A stretch of DNA of 64,000 bases from Glandiceps talaboti (Eukaryota; Hemichordata; Enteropneusta; Spengelidae). The position numbers were made by a program, and so were the translations under genes. Location of the stretch: positions 15,672,342-15,736,341 of the forward strand of contig NC_135549.1 of NCBI RefSeq assembly GCF_964340395.1, given 5' to 3'. Shown one piece after another: positions 27,301-38,556 of the stretch (positions are counted from its first letter, which is position 1; every line of letters starts with the position of its first letter). The notes below the pieces were generated by a model. That model saw nothing but the letters and a program-made list of their open reading frames with translations. It did no database searches and was not told the origin of the DNA.

Positions 27301-29251
27301 ACACACACTCATAATAAACACATACTCCACAGAAAAACAAAAAAATAGACCAGTGACTGTATATTTTATGAGTAGTCATATGAAAAAAATTACAATCAAT
27401 AAAAACTAGATTTACGCATCTAATATTTTATGGATATCAATACTATAAAATACTGATGTGCAAATACATTCAAGGCCATCAAACCCCAAAGTGTATGCAC
27501 ACTGTGTTACATCCCAGTCTAAATACTTCTCTAACTACACGTCAAATTGAAATCCGTACGATTTATGGACCACATAAGGTACAGACGCCAATTTTGGCAC
27601 AGATAATGGACATAAGCTAACATTTTTGCCTTCAATATGTTGTGTTGTTTCGAGCAATATGAACTCACTTTAATTTGCCAGCCACAGCAAACTCAACACA
27701 GACGTACGTGTCCATATCCACAATCATTAACTTGAGAACTTGCAAGGTCAGATCGAAATATGTACGAAATATAGACCACATAATCAGATACACCAAATTT
27801 GGCGCAGATAATGAATATAAACTAGAATGGTCGTCCTGAAAATTTTGTGTTGTTTCAAGCATCGGAACCCACCTTGCCGGCCAGACAAAGCTCAACACAG
27901 ACACAACATAGCCACAGTCTTTAGAATAGACGGTAATTTGAGAACCTGCAAATTTCCTGTTATAACGTTTATTCAATATAAATACACACTAGATGTGCCG
28001 ATTAATACATAATAAGATAATGTAGTCAAAGCATGATTTACTGGGTTGTCAGGGGTGCTCGTCCGTGACCATTAGCGACCAACTTGTTTATCTTTTGTAT
28101 ATTACAATCGAAAATAACAAATAACATTAATCATTTCGGAAAAAAGCCAAGTCTCATATTTAAGCATTTCAGACAATCAACGAGTCATGCTACTAGATAG
28201 TATGCATGGTTAATTCATCTTTATTCGTTTTTTTTAAATGAAAATTTGAAATAAATTTGCAGTTGCAGTTGGAAGATCAGAAATAACAATTTTTAAAATA
28301 AGGTCCTTGATCACAGACCTATAAGAACAAGTAATGATACAACATATGTGTCAAGTGAAATGAATGTATTTGTCACGGATTCCAAACCTCGGGAATCCGA
28401 GTGTCATGCCCAAATTAGGCAGGATGATATTAAAATACTGATATTTCAAAAAAAAATATCGATGTTGCAAAGACTCTGAGGCTGAAAATAAAAATGACAT
28501 TTTGAACTTTTAAAACGTCATACTTTCAATATCCCTAATAGTGGGCACAGCAAAAGTGAATGGCCAGTAAAAGTACTGCAGAAATGCTTTTATCGTCTCA
28601 AAACGATATCGATAATTACTTTGGTTACCTTTAATTGTATAAAATGAGTCCACGGTATCTAAGAAGTACAAGAGATGTTTTGTCAAAACATCAATATTAC
28701 ATATAAGATTCCCAAATGAAATATCACTTGGCTACTTAATGGCACATTATAATGATGGAAAATATAGATGTACTTTTGTCTTTAAAAAATTCAAAATGCT
28801 AAGGACAGTTATGTCTTGTATTAATAAGTTCGTTAATATGATGATTGTTCGAAAAGCCTAATTTAGTAAATGTAAACACCATGCATTCAGATAACAAGAT
28901 CTCTGTTTTATCTGTATAAGATGCGCACACTGAAAGCGAATGTGAAATCTTTGAAGTTATAATTCAAAATGGTAGATGTTGACAATATTTGCTTATGTCC
29001 GTGTTTTAAGTAGATGAATTTTGTTAATTTAAATTACATCAGAAAAGTCAGTTATATTCACACTTGCAATGTTTCAATTGTGATATGAAGTTCATCATGA
29101 GCGTTACTGGCATAGCTTATACTACATGTATATATTGATTGTAATTGTACGTGTTTGTTGGTGCATTGCTTAGTTTTCAATAATAAGCCATTGTTGTAAT
29201 TTGTAAAACAACAAAGTATTGTCTATTGAAATGCGAGACAGACAGACAGTC

Positions 29252-29304
<53 letters not shown>

Positions 29305-32079
29305 TACATACACGCAGACAAATGAGGAGTACAAGACATTGTTAATCAGAAATCAAACCATGGCTATCTTCAAGTATTTTTTTTAGATTGGTTAACATAT
29401 GATATATATATATATATATATATATGACTGTGTACATTATGGAAGCCTATTAGGGACATTTCTATAAAGAAATTATCTCGACATAAGATACTTTCTCGTT
29501 ATCACGAGAAACTATCTTGAGATCTCAATATAATTTTTTTGCTTTTGGAAAACAAAAAGTTATTGAGATCTTGAGAAACTATCTCATTATCTCAAGATAC
29601 TTTCTCGTTATCTCAAGAAACTTTATTGTTATCTCGAGAAACTATCGCGTTATCTCGAGAAACTATCTCATCTCATTATCTTGAGAAACTATCTCGGGAT
29701 CTCGAGATAATTTTTTTGCTTTTGAAAAACGAAAAGTTATCTCATTATCTCGAGAAATTCTCATTATCTTGAGAAACTATCTCGTTATCATGAAAAACTT
29801 TATCGTTATCTCGAGAAACTTTCTTATTTCTCGAGAAACTATCTTAAGAGCTCGAATTTTTTTGGGGAAATTGAAAAAGACAGACTTCATACCCAATCCT
29901 TTTATAAATTCGTAATAAAACTTGACAAGTGAATTTTGCACTGGGGTATGTGGTTGTAAAGTACGGTGTAGTATCACTTGTATGGCATTAGCATAGAGGT
30001 TACCACCTGACGGAAGTTAATACCACCGTCGTCGACAAGTTAGATTAATTAATTACCAACCTATTCAATAACCCCTTGAGAAAAATATGTCTTGCGCATG
30101 ATATATTAGCTCGAGTGCACGAAATAACAAGACATGCACACCAGATAATATCTCAAGCGCACAACATATTATCTCATGTGCACGAGATATTATCTCAAGT
30201 GCACGACTTATTATCTCGTGCGCTCAAGAAATATGTTGTGCGCTCGAGATATTATCTCGTGCACACTACATATTATCTCGAGCACACAACTTATTATCTC
30301 GTGCGTTCTAGATAATATGTCATGCACATGAGATAATATCTCGGGCGCATGACATATTATCTTGAGTGCATGAGATATATCTTGAATACACGACTTATCT
30401 TTTGGAGTGCTCAAGTTATTATCTCATACGCTCGAGACTTATTATGTCATGTGCACCACCTATTATCTTGAGTGCACGAGATATTTTCATTGTTTGCTTT
30501 TGTAGATGGCACCAACAGGCTTTAATTTCATAGTACATCTTGTTACTTACATGTGATAATAATATTTTTCACGAACAGAATCAGAATGTTATAGTTTGGC
30601 CGATGGAAGTGACTACCGAGGTACTAAAACTACTACTATAAGCGGGAAAACATGTCAAAATTGGGGTTCACAGTACCCACACATACATATAATAACACCG
30701 AGTACCCATTCACATGTTCTTGGTGATAATAATTACTGTCGTAACCCGGATGCCTACACCGGAGGGCCATGGTGTTACACAACAGATGTTACAGAAAGGT
30801 GGGAAATATGTGACGTGGGCAGTCCTGGACTTTGCTCTCAAGGCAAGTATTTTCAGTTTATATTGCAGAAATCGAGTATAAAAATGCATTGAGTCTTCCA
30901 TTAGTTTCGCACATTATGGGTGCTTTTTTAGGAAGTTTATCAAGAAATATTTTCATTTTTAAATTGAATAGGTCGTGTTGAAGTGTTATGTTCCTGTTCC
31001 AAGAAAACAGCCATAGTGCCGATTTGGACTAACATTTTTTTCCCTTGACCTTAACCTGGAATATATTAAACAATTCTATACCATATGAATGGACACAAAT
31101 AATGCAAAGTCTTGACACTTTATCAACAAAACTCAAACAGCTTATCAATTTATTTCTCGATCTCTGAGAATTGTTATTAAATTAAAAAGTTTGCCATTAC
31201 TTCAGTGCTCACAACGATAATTATCTGGTCTACATTTTTAACTTGATGCAGCATGGTATAATTTACAATGTTTGTTTATAGAGTTTCTACAATCGACCAC
31301 GTACCTGTTTTTGTTTTTTGTTTTTTTTTTAAAAAAAGGTCATCACTTTTTCCTTATCTATGTCACAAATCACTTTTTCTCAACAGCATCTATCAATATA
31401 ACTAATACGAACTTATTCTACCAAACCGGTGACATACTTCAAATAGATTTCAATATTGAAACAACTATGACACTTGGAGGAAACACAGAAACCACAATAT
31501 ATGCCAGTGATTGTTTGAAGGTAATGTAATGGGGACAGTTTCTCAAAAAAAAGACACTAACAGACGATGCCACGTTATTGTTGTTTTAGTTGTACATCGT
31601 CTTTAACCATATATTACAAAGATAGAAAGTCAACATATAAGTATTTCATGTTTTAAAAAATCGCAGTTATAATGTTAATGCGGGGTGGGTGGGGGTTAAT
31701 AGCTCACTGTTAGAATACAAGCAAATTAAGTTCAAGGATAAAAAAATTTCCTTTGATAAACTAACACAGATAAAACACAGTGAGTTGCACTAAATTTCGA
31801 ATGCATTGATTTTGTGATATTTTATCAATATTCAGTTTACAGGAGGTGGTCCATCATTGACCCTGAGGTATTTTTATTTAAACACGGTCTGGACCGAGAC
31901 AAACATGGTAAGAAAAAGTCTTGTGTCTAATATTTCGTTAAGTTAAAGATACGTTCCTTTTACAAACACAGGCATCCAATCATTCTCCTTCCCGCACCCC
32001 CATATCCCAACCTACATACCTACTTGCTGCCTGCCTGCATGCATACATACGCATGCCTGCCTGCGTACGTACATACATA

Positions 32080-32110
<31 letters not shown>

Positions 32111-32178
32111 CATACAATGTACATACATACATACATACATACATACATACATACATACATACATACATACACACACAT

Positions 32179-32228
<50 letters not shown>

Positions 32229-35200
32229 CATTTATGTGTTCATTGGGATGATCAAACAATCATATGTAATAGCAGAAAAATACCATGCTGTAACAGTACT
32301 GGTTTGCTTGATCACACTTTCTGTATATCCATATCAGAAAGAATCAAGCAGACTTCTTCACTTTCCGTTTTTCGCTTTTTCCCCTTTTCAGGACACTCAT
32401 TGCCCGCCAAACCAGCAAAACATGCATGGCAGGGTATTTTCATTTTGGTACATGTAGATGGTTTGTGAATAACGACGATAGTGGCATTACTATCTTCAAA
32501 TGGTTCATTTTACTTCTTTTGTCACTTTCTTCTGACGAAAAAGCAAAGAGGATTTTAATGGTAGCCGTGAATAGCGACGGATTGATTCGGTTTCATAATG
32601 TCTGAACGTTTCTTTTGGTGTTAATTTCAGCCGAGTGGTTTATCTACCAACAACTATAACGGTACAGTTTCTAAGATAATTTATACGAACTGTATGGATG
32701 CAACATGGCGAATCGAAGGAAGCACGTTTGCAGAAGTTACCGGTAATGTTCCTTTAGTAGGTTGTTTGTATTTAAGCTGAATATCGCTATATTAAAACTG
32801 TAAAAATGTAGTTCCCGTGGAACTTATCATGGACCATGGATCATGTTCTGATCAGGATATATATCTAAACAATGGCAACGGTTACAACAGAGAGGATTGT
32901 CTTTCGTATTAATTTTGGATCTAACATAATGTAATATATTAATTATTTTTGTAGCATGTGTACAAGTGGGTCAAGAGTTATATGTAAGGTTGGTGAACGA
33001 GGTGGAAGGACTGCCATATCAAATCGAGGAAAGAAGTAGCTCTGTTTATGCCCAAACTCCGAACTGCGATTTCTCCTGGAACGAGGTCGATTCAAACGGA
33101 CATAAACTGATGAGGATTGGTAATACATCACACGCTTCTGTGACAATAGCCTTTCCAGCAATAAAGATAAACTTCTGGAGTCTTCATATTCATACTTCAG
33201 CGAGTTTTACTAATGCCAATATCATATTGGCCATTACTGACGCAACTGTCACACAGGTTGGAGATAACATTCCCTGCAACGTTACCTGCGTTTCAGGCAT
33301 TAATAACAGATGGGTGTACAACTCAACTCTCGGTACACTCGATAACGATTCTGTGTTCGTGTCATCTGACGGCCCCCTCATCACATCTAGTGGCAGTGTC
33401 AATGACCAGAACAATACGATGATTTTTAATATCGAGTTCAGTCTACAAGATGTTGGACACCACGTCAATGGAACTCAATACTGGATCGCGGCAGCTGTGG
33501 TGTTCGAAAATGTCCATATCTGGGTCAAAGATTTGTCCTTTTTTGTTGAGAGTGACCAAACAGATACGCCAGTCGTTGATTTCCAATATGTGATAGAACC
33601 AACGCCAGCTCTTGCACTAAAACAAGGGTAAGACATATTAATATTACAGCTTATGAAAGTTCAATCATGGTCTGCTCTTCAGCTCTGCATAAAGCGAAGC
33701 CAGGGATTAAAAGTGGTCAAGAACATGTGATAATGAACTGTGTGCCCCATTCTTAATCCTCGTGTGCTAACTATGCTCGGAGAAAGAATTAAAAGGTCTT
33801 AGACCTTCTTATCGATAGAGTGTGAAGACAGAGAACAGGCAATTTAATGATACATTCAAATAGACATTTGTATATACAGCTCTTGTAAATATAATAAGTC
33901 GTGCTTGAACTTCATTTTCTGTTAAGCTCGTAGCTTGAATTGTTTTGTTAGAATTCTTTTCGACAGAACCGATATTTAGTAAATCATGTACAACAAAAGG
34001 AGCAGCGCCCTCTACGTATCGTCGATGATTACTTTTTTTTTACTGAATGGTTTACTCTTATTCATTTAGCGATACTGTTGAGGTGTGTGTTCAAGCATGG
34101 CGTTCACCGGAGGACAATGGAGGATATGCCTGGAACACTTCAATTAATTTCATATCAGTTCCATTCCTCAATTTTGAAGAACTTACAAAATGGGGCAACG
34201 AAACACCAGAATATCACAAGCATAATGTCATACAGAATGATACAGTAACAGTGCAAATTCTGGTGAGTGTCACAGGGACTGTATATAAGAAGTCACAATG
34301 AAACGGTTATCAAAATACATTGAAACATCACCGGCCATATATGTATGAGTATAGATCTTTACGATCTGTGTTATGTATATAAAAAGATGTTGAATTGGTG
34401 ACAAAAGCATATACATTCACCGCTAGAGCTAATAAGAATCTTGGTATTGTATATTTTAATGGTGTTCGATATATAATTTATATATGTTCATGTAGACCAT
34501 TTTAACTAAATTTTTTTGACTATCGCAAAATTTCAATTCATGCTTCTTCCATGTACAAATTTAATGGAGTACTCGTCATTTCACAACTAACTGACTGATG
34601 TTGAATTATTGATGTTGAAACACACAGTGGCAATGACTATCAGTTCCTAGGCCTACCCATTACAAGATTGATGAAAGCTTTTTGAATTCCCTAAATGTAA
34701 TTTTTTCAGGTTTTCTAACGTTGTAAATATCAGCCATTAAATTTTACAGTTCTCGGAATGTTATTCTTTCTAGGTTGGTGTGATGACTTCATCAACGTAC
34801 GTAGATGTCTGTTTCACCCTAGTTGTCGATGTCGCCCAGCAATCAACAAATACGTCAGGCACATTTGTGGGTGCTCTCGAAGTTGTCTATTCATCTTGTG
34901 GTGGAGTTCAACATGCTTCACCCCTACAGCATGTAATTTTTGAGCTTTCCATAGACGACAACAACAATGCAACGAATACAGAGGAGAGTGACGGTCAGTG
35001 TTGATAGAATTATTGACGATAAATATTTGATAAGGTGTATCGAACACTACGAGACTTTCTAGGCTCTTGGCGTGACTTTGTTCATATGTGCGCATGCGTC
35101 ATTTGATAAATGTGCTACCTTAAATTTAACATTTACGAAGAATCTTTGTACTGATGTGTGAAGAAATAGCACAGCAACATTGGTTAGTTTTATGGATAAA

Positions 35201-38200
35201 CTCATATCTGTATGAATTATATAAATATGTAAATGATCTGTAATCGAAATGTTGATTTAAAGTGTCGTTATAAAGACCATTCAAAGTTGTTATTCGCAGA
35301 TTAGGTATCGAAATATATGCAATTTACATTGAATATAATGATTTCTTTTTGATTATTACAATTGAAATTTAGATTTGTCCCAGGACGTTAGTTCGTTTTT
35401 GCTTGAAGGTCATATGGAATCACCCTACATACATGTATGTGAACCGGCAGCACCAACGAGGTGAGATCTATAATATCAAATCTCTTTCATTGAATCATTT
35501 TTTGAAATAGATAGCCGTGCATCGACATCCTTCGGCTTCGTTCGGCAACCTTCCGAAACGCAGTCCGAGTATTTGCTGCAAGACTAATTAGATATTTGAT
35601 TCCCCTACCACCTTTACATTAGGTAGGAATTAACCGTCTCGAACTAGATTTCTTACTGTATTGCATTTCACCATGTACATGTGTACGTCCGCGCGTTTTT
35701 CATCGCGCAGTAATCTGCGCTTGACGCACTTGGTAGCGACAACGTAATCAAGAGACGTCTCAGTACCAAGTCACTTTGGCCTTGTTCAATAATAGTTTGT
35801 GAGATTTAATATCATCACATGTAGTAAGGGAATTAAACAATCGAGTCTATTGTGATGTAAAAGTAGGTGCATGTACTGTCTTATAAGTTTCTGTTTTGCT
35901 TTTCGTGTGTATGCATAGTATATATATAATCCCCGAATAACCCCTATATTAGTCCGCCAAGGTCCAGATGACACTCAATAAAACACCATCTTCATCATCC
36001 ACTATTACATGTATGCCATCTTACATTTTTGTCTTTCAATAATGTCAAAATGTAAGAAATCCCATGTGCATTGCATACTACGCTACTTTCAGTCATCGAC
36101 GGATCTTTCCACGTCATTTGATGAGTAAAAGTAAACAGACTATTGAGAGAACGCAGTAACCCGCTGATCGATAATAAATGTCACAATTTCTGTACAAATC
36201 TTGAAAATTCAAATCCCAAAAGCCATCCTCGTGAAAAATATAATTTGTTGAAAAAACCAGTTACCAAAATGACCTAAGTAAATACTATTTAATACAGAGC
36301 TGTTCAATGAGGTTGAAGGATTTGAGCGACGATTGATCCCATGAAATACCGTAGGAAAATATATAAAATTTGAAATCTTTTACAATTCGCAACGGCTGCT
36401 TCGTGTTCCTGTGTAATCTGATTTGTTAAAGTAATATAATAATGATGTGACAACCTTATTAAAGTCTTGCCTATCAGACGTATTGATTTAACACATTGAT
36501 CATAACAAATAAGACACAAAAAGAACGTGGTATTACAGTTGTGAAAGATTGCACACAACATCTAATTCACACTGAGAAAACATATCTATATGTGTTGTAG
36601 CAAGCTATGGCAAGGATAATCACATTAAATGTATCACCTGGTAATTGCATGCATGTCTATTAAAAGGAATACATCGATTGATATTGATCCTGAGCGAACT
36701 GAGGAACGTAGTAACTCCCGACTGTTATTGCTACGGCATTTAATGATTTTTAATGTTCCCTAATGTAATGTTTACAACAATTAATATATGAACTTATTAT
36801 TTTCAAAAAAATAATTTGTTTAACAACTCATAACAAATATATGTGACACACAGTTTGACAAACAAAGATTTTGAAAATAGACTTTAAGTGTGGGGCACCA
36901 AAAAATATGAAAATACATGAATAAATTGTGAACGTATAGAAAACAGTATTCATTGATTTCAGCATGTCTAAACTTAGTGATCTTACAAATTTGTGACGAC
37001 TTCAAGGTTTTTAGGAGATATGGTGACCCTTTTCCTTTCTTATATTTATATTAATTAATATGTACTTTATACACAATCATGATATGTTTCCTTAGGTTTA
37101 TATTGCTAACAGCGGACCTCCTTAATCAAACTAATCAACAATTTCATTCGATATGCACAATGGTTATGATTGATAACATAATTTGTGACATTTATGAATT
37201 AAAAAATATATATATTTATCGCTACAGCTCCGGCAAATGCCTTTTGGGGAACACGAGTGGAAAATGGATCGGTAAGGAACGGTTTATCTCATTTGACCTG
37301 TTGTGTATCTATCTAACGTGTCACGTTTAATGTGCACATCACTATGGAAATGAGAACAAATTAGTAAATTCATAACGCATACTAAAAAGCATACTAATTG
37401 TACATTGTTGTATTTTCTGTTGATATCCGATCTGATTAAAATATGATTTAGGAAAATGACCACATTTTTTTATTTACCTCTTAGACTATTTCCTTATTAG
37501 TAGAATCTCGTTTATTTGAGAGTGATCGCCTTCTTCCTGGGAGTACTGTTCGGATTGGCTATTCAGAAAGCGCGAGAGTTAAACCGGCGTTAACTACTAT
37601 GATACGATGTCAATGACTGTGTGAAGAAGGCGATCACTCCCGGAACAAAAAACAATCGAAAACAAACCACAATATACGAAGGATACAGAGGTAAATAAAT
37701 TAAACCAAATCAAGCCGATTCCCACATCAGCTATAAAACGATGCATTTCTTGTCTTTCTCATTCTTAAGATTTGTTTTCAATATTGTGTTAAACATATAT
37801 CTGAAGGTTAAGATGAATTTGTCCTGATGGTATCAAAGAATTAGGTGAATACGCGAAATTTTTATTTTTAATGTTAATATGGTATTAAAATAACGATTTT
37901 CCTTTCGTTCATAACCAAGTGATCCCATTTAACTTTTCTGTGCTTAAGGTCTGAGTCAAAAGCTCCTCGCAGTGAATATCATGAGTGGTGTTTTGTATGG
38001 ATCCTCAGTGATTACCAGAAATGAAACAGCTATTGTGAGGAGTGAAGATTATGGAGTGTCTTGGATGAACATCTTACCTTCTGAACTTATATTAATATTA
38101 GAGAACCAAGCTGTCTTCATGGCCGTATCTGCCATCGACTGTAAGTTTGTATATGTGTATACGTGCTGGTCGTTCTCTACAGTGTTCATTTCAGAACGTG

Positions 38201-38556
38201 AAAGTGTTTAACTATTTTTGATAGAGTTTGTATATGTTGTATTATAATAATTTACGGCTAAATATGGAAAGCAAGGACACAAACCTCGCTGTATTGCCGA
38301 CATTCTTGTACTGTGTTTTGTTGAACTAGTGCTGTACTATACCATGATTTGTCGTATGTATCAGGAAGATGTTTACGCATTTTACAGTCCACTTTCAAAT
38401 CAAAGTATTGTAGTCTACTTTAATGTGATAAGATGAAAAGCTATTTTTCATCACCATATTTGATTATATATATTGTATTTAATGTTATCTCATTTTCTTC
38501 TAGTGGAAGTTACAGGACAAGTACTCTTTGCCTGTGGATCGGAAAGCTGTATTTAA
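24303..38556 (+). CDS. Gene 1: secreted kringle protein of a new tandem family (complete, 12 exons)
   Basis: Exons read by eye: 24303-24378, 30579-30842, 31387-31520, 31836-31907, 32631-32742, 32955-33627, 34070-34262, 34774-34993, 35373-35460, 37228-37271, 37949-38140 and 38504-38556 (stop TAA). They total 2121 nt, or 706 aa, and every junction keeps phase. Order of parts: signal peptide (aa 1-25), kringle (about 26-113), beta-sandwich exons (114-219), the large conserved N-I-P-C exon (220-443), an integrin-alpha/DUF11-like sandwich with Y-A-W-N-T-S (444-581), a small Cys-containing unit (582-625), an Asp-box exon (626-689) and a short tail. No transmembrane segment is visible, so the product is probably secreted. 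Introns are GT-AG except the one after the kringle exon, which is GC-AG. Genes 2 and 3 downstream are paralogues with matching exon phases. The function is unknown; the domains suggest extracellular ligand binding. Confidence 0.8.
27549..27952. repeat. Diverged tandem dimer, about 206-bp unit
   Basis: Two units share GACCACATAA, GGC[AG]CAGATAATG, TGTGTTGTTTC, CTCAACACAGAC and GAGAAC[TC]TGCAA at matching spacings of 205-206 bp. It lies inside gene 1 intron 1. Confidence 0.6.
29236..29302. repeat. GACA microsatellite
   Basis: About 16 GACA units ending in CATA variants. A short TA array follows at 29401-29425. Confidence 0.9.
29460..29860. repeat. 21-bp satellite, TTATCTCGAGAAACTATCTCG type
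   Basis: Degenerate repeats of TTATCTCGAGAAACTATCT with a higher-order duplication. The interrupting TAATTTTTTTGCTTTT block occurs twice, 177 bp apart (about 29531 and 29708). It lies in gene 1 intron 1. Confidence 0.75.
30085..30490. repeat. 21-bp satellite, ATATTATCTCAAGTGCACGAG type
   Basis: About 19 degenerate units pairing ATTATCTC with GTGCACGAG or GCGCTCGAG. It ends about 90 bp before the kringle exon. Because 21 bp is seven codons, open frames show a false heptad repeat on both strands. Confidence 0.75.
30579..30842 (+). CDS. Gene 1 exon 2, complete kringle domain
   Basis: One phase 1-1 exon encodes a whole kringle: D-Y-R-G, then S-G-K-T-C-Q-N-W, D-N-N-Y-C-R-N-P-D, G-P-W-C-Y-T-T-D and R-W-E-I-C-D-V. 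The six cysteines fall at about residues 29, 51, 79, 91, 103 and 111 of the protein, as expected for the 1-6, 2-4, 3-5 disulfide pattern. In lysine-binding kringles the motif is N-P-D-x-D. Here the second Asp is replaced (N-P-D-A-Y), so classical lysine binding is probably weak or lost. The donor is GC (AG|GCAAGT). The exon is absent from genes 2 and 3. Confidence 0.93.
31387..32742 (+). CDS. Gene 1 exons 3-5, N-terminal beta-sandwich module
   Basis: Exons 31387-31520 (phase 1-0), 31836-31907 (0-0, 24 codons) and 32631-32742 (0-1) match the N-terminal exons of genes 2 and 3 in order and phase. Shared features are A-S-I at the start, then Y-Q-[TA]-G-D-[IS]-[LI]-[QE], a middle exon with [LM]-[RK]-Y-F, and a third exon starting with Pro and containing W-[RK]-I-E-G. 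The pattern of strands resembles DUF11/CARDB-type extracellular beta-sandwiches. This is a fold-level inference, not a family assignment. Confidence 0.75.
32020..32227. repeat. Compound CATA and CA microsatellite
   Basis: Tracts of CATA interrupted by ATGTA, then GCGCGC and a long CA tract, in gene 1 intron 4. Confidence 0.92.
32955..33627 (+). CDS. Gene 1 exon 6, large conserved core exon
   Basis: A 673-nt exon (phase 1-2) after acceptor TTTTTGTAG, ending AAGG|GTAAG. It aligns along its whole length with gene 2 44400-45069 and gene 3 62642-63308. Shared landmarks are G-Q-E-L-Y near the start, a W-[NK]-E-[VL] motif, a conserved P-A in the middle, the motif N-I-P-C-x3-C followed by I-N-N-R-W-x-Y, T-L-D, and N-N-x-[MI]-x-F-N near the end. 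The paired Cys suggest a disulfide-stabilised extracellular domain. I do not recognise it as a named domain. Confidence 0.8.
34070..34993 (+). CDS. Gene 1 exons 7-8, integrin-alpha/DUF11-like sandwich
   Basis: Exons 34070-34262 (phase 2-0) and 34774-34993 (0-1). The first reads D-T-V-E-V-C-V-Q followed by G-Y-A-W-N-T-S-I-N-F-I-S-V-P-F, which resembles the N-x-G-x-D-A-Y-N-T strand pair of integrin alpha thigh/calf domains and DUF11 repeats. The second carries T-F-V-G-A-L-E-V-x-Y-S-S. Gene 2 has the same two exons with the same phases (45844-46030 and 46594-46777). N-glycosylation sequons are frequent, as expected for an extracellular protein. Confidence 0.75.
35373..37271 (+). CDS. Gene 1 exons 9-10, small Cys-containing unit
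   Basis: Exons 35373-35460 (88 nt, phase 1-2) and 37228-37271 (44 nt, phase 2-1) encode a short unit with [YI]-[VI]-H-V-C-E-P and G-K-C-L-L-G-N-T-S-G-K-W-I-G. Gene 2 has the same pair at 48006-48081 and 48351-48394, where the second exon is also exactly 44 nt and reads G-K-C-V-V-G-I-T-G-G-R-W-L-G. The conserved Cys pair and length support both as real exons despite their size. A copy of a MITE family lies in the following intron (about 37427-37722). Confidence 0.68.
37427..37722. mobile_element. MITE related to 3223-3411, copy 2 (gene 1 intron 10)
   Basis: About 296 bp lying between the Cys-unit and Asp-box exons. It shares CACTCCCG, AAACAAAC and AGAGGTAAATAAAT with copy 1. It has an internal perfect 16-bp inverted repeat (GAGTGATCGCCTTCTT at 37520-37535 and its complement at 37624-37639). 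The outer ends are approximate. Confidence 0.45.
37949..38140 (+). CDS. Gene 1 exon 11, Asp-box (BNR-like) exon
   Basis: A phase 1-1 exon containing M-S-G-V-L-Y-G followed by R-S-E-D-Y-G-V-S-W. This fits the Asp-box consensus S-x-D-x-G-x-[TS]-W of sialidases, sortilins and other beta-propellers. Only one box is seen, so this is not a full propeller. Gene 2 exon 12 (48693-48899) is the counterpart. Confidence 0.72.
38504..38556 (+). CDS. Gene 1 exon 12, terminal exon
   Basis: After acceptor TTTTCTTCTAG the phase-1 frame reads 17 codons and stops at TAA 38554-38556. It resembles the last exon of gene 2: V-E-V-T-G near the start, then A-C-G-S and C-I before the stop, against V-K-A-S-G, A-G-G-S and C-L. 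A second frame is open for longer (to 38658) but does not fit the phase. A candidate ATTAAA poly(A) signal lies about 100 bp downstream, and AATAAA occurs at 39196 and 39280. Confidence 0.6.

Larger units (their letters stand above)
24379..30578 (+). other. Gene 1 intron 1 (6.2 kb)
   Basis: A phase-1 intron with the tandem dimer, the GACA array and both 21-bp satellites. Further phase 1-1 exons could hide here; none was recognised. Confidence 0.5.

Noticed and set aside
30076-30414. Heptad-like open frames on both strands upstream of the kringle
   Set aside because: The seven-residue period comes from the 21-bp satellite, and both strands are open, so it is not coding evidence.
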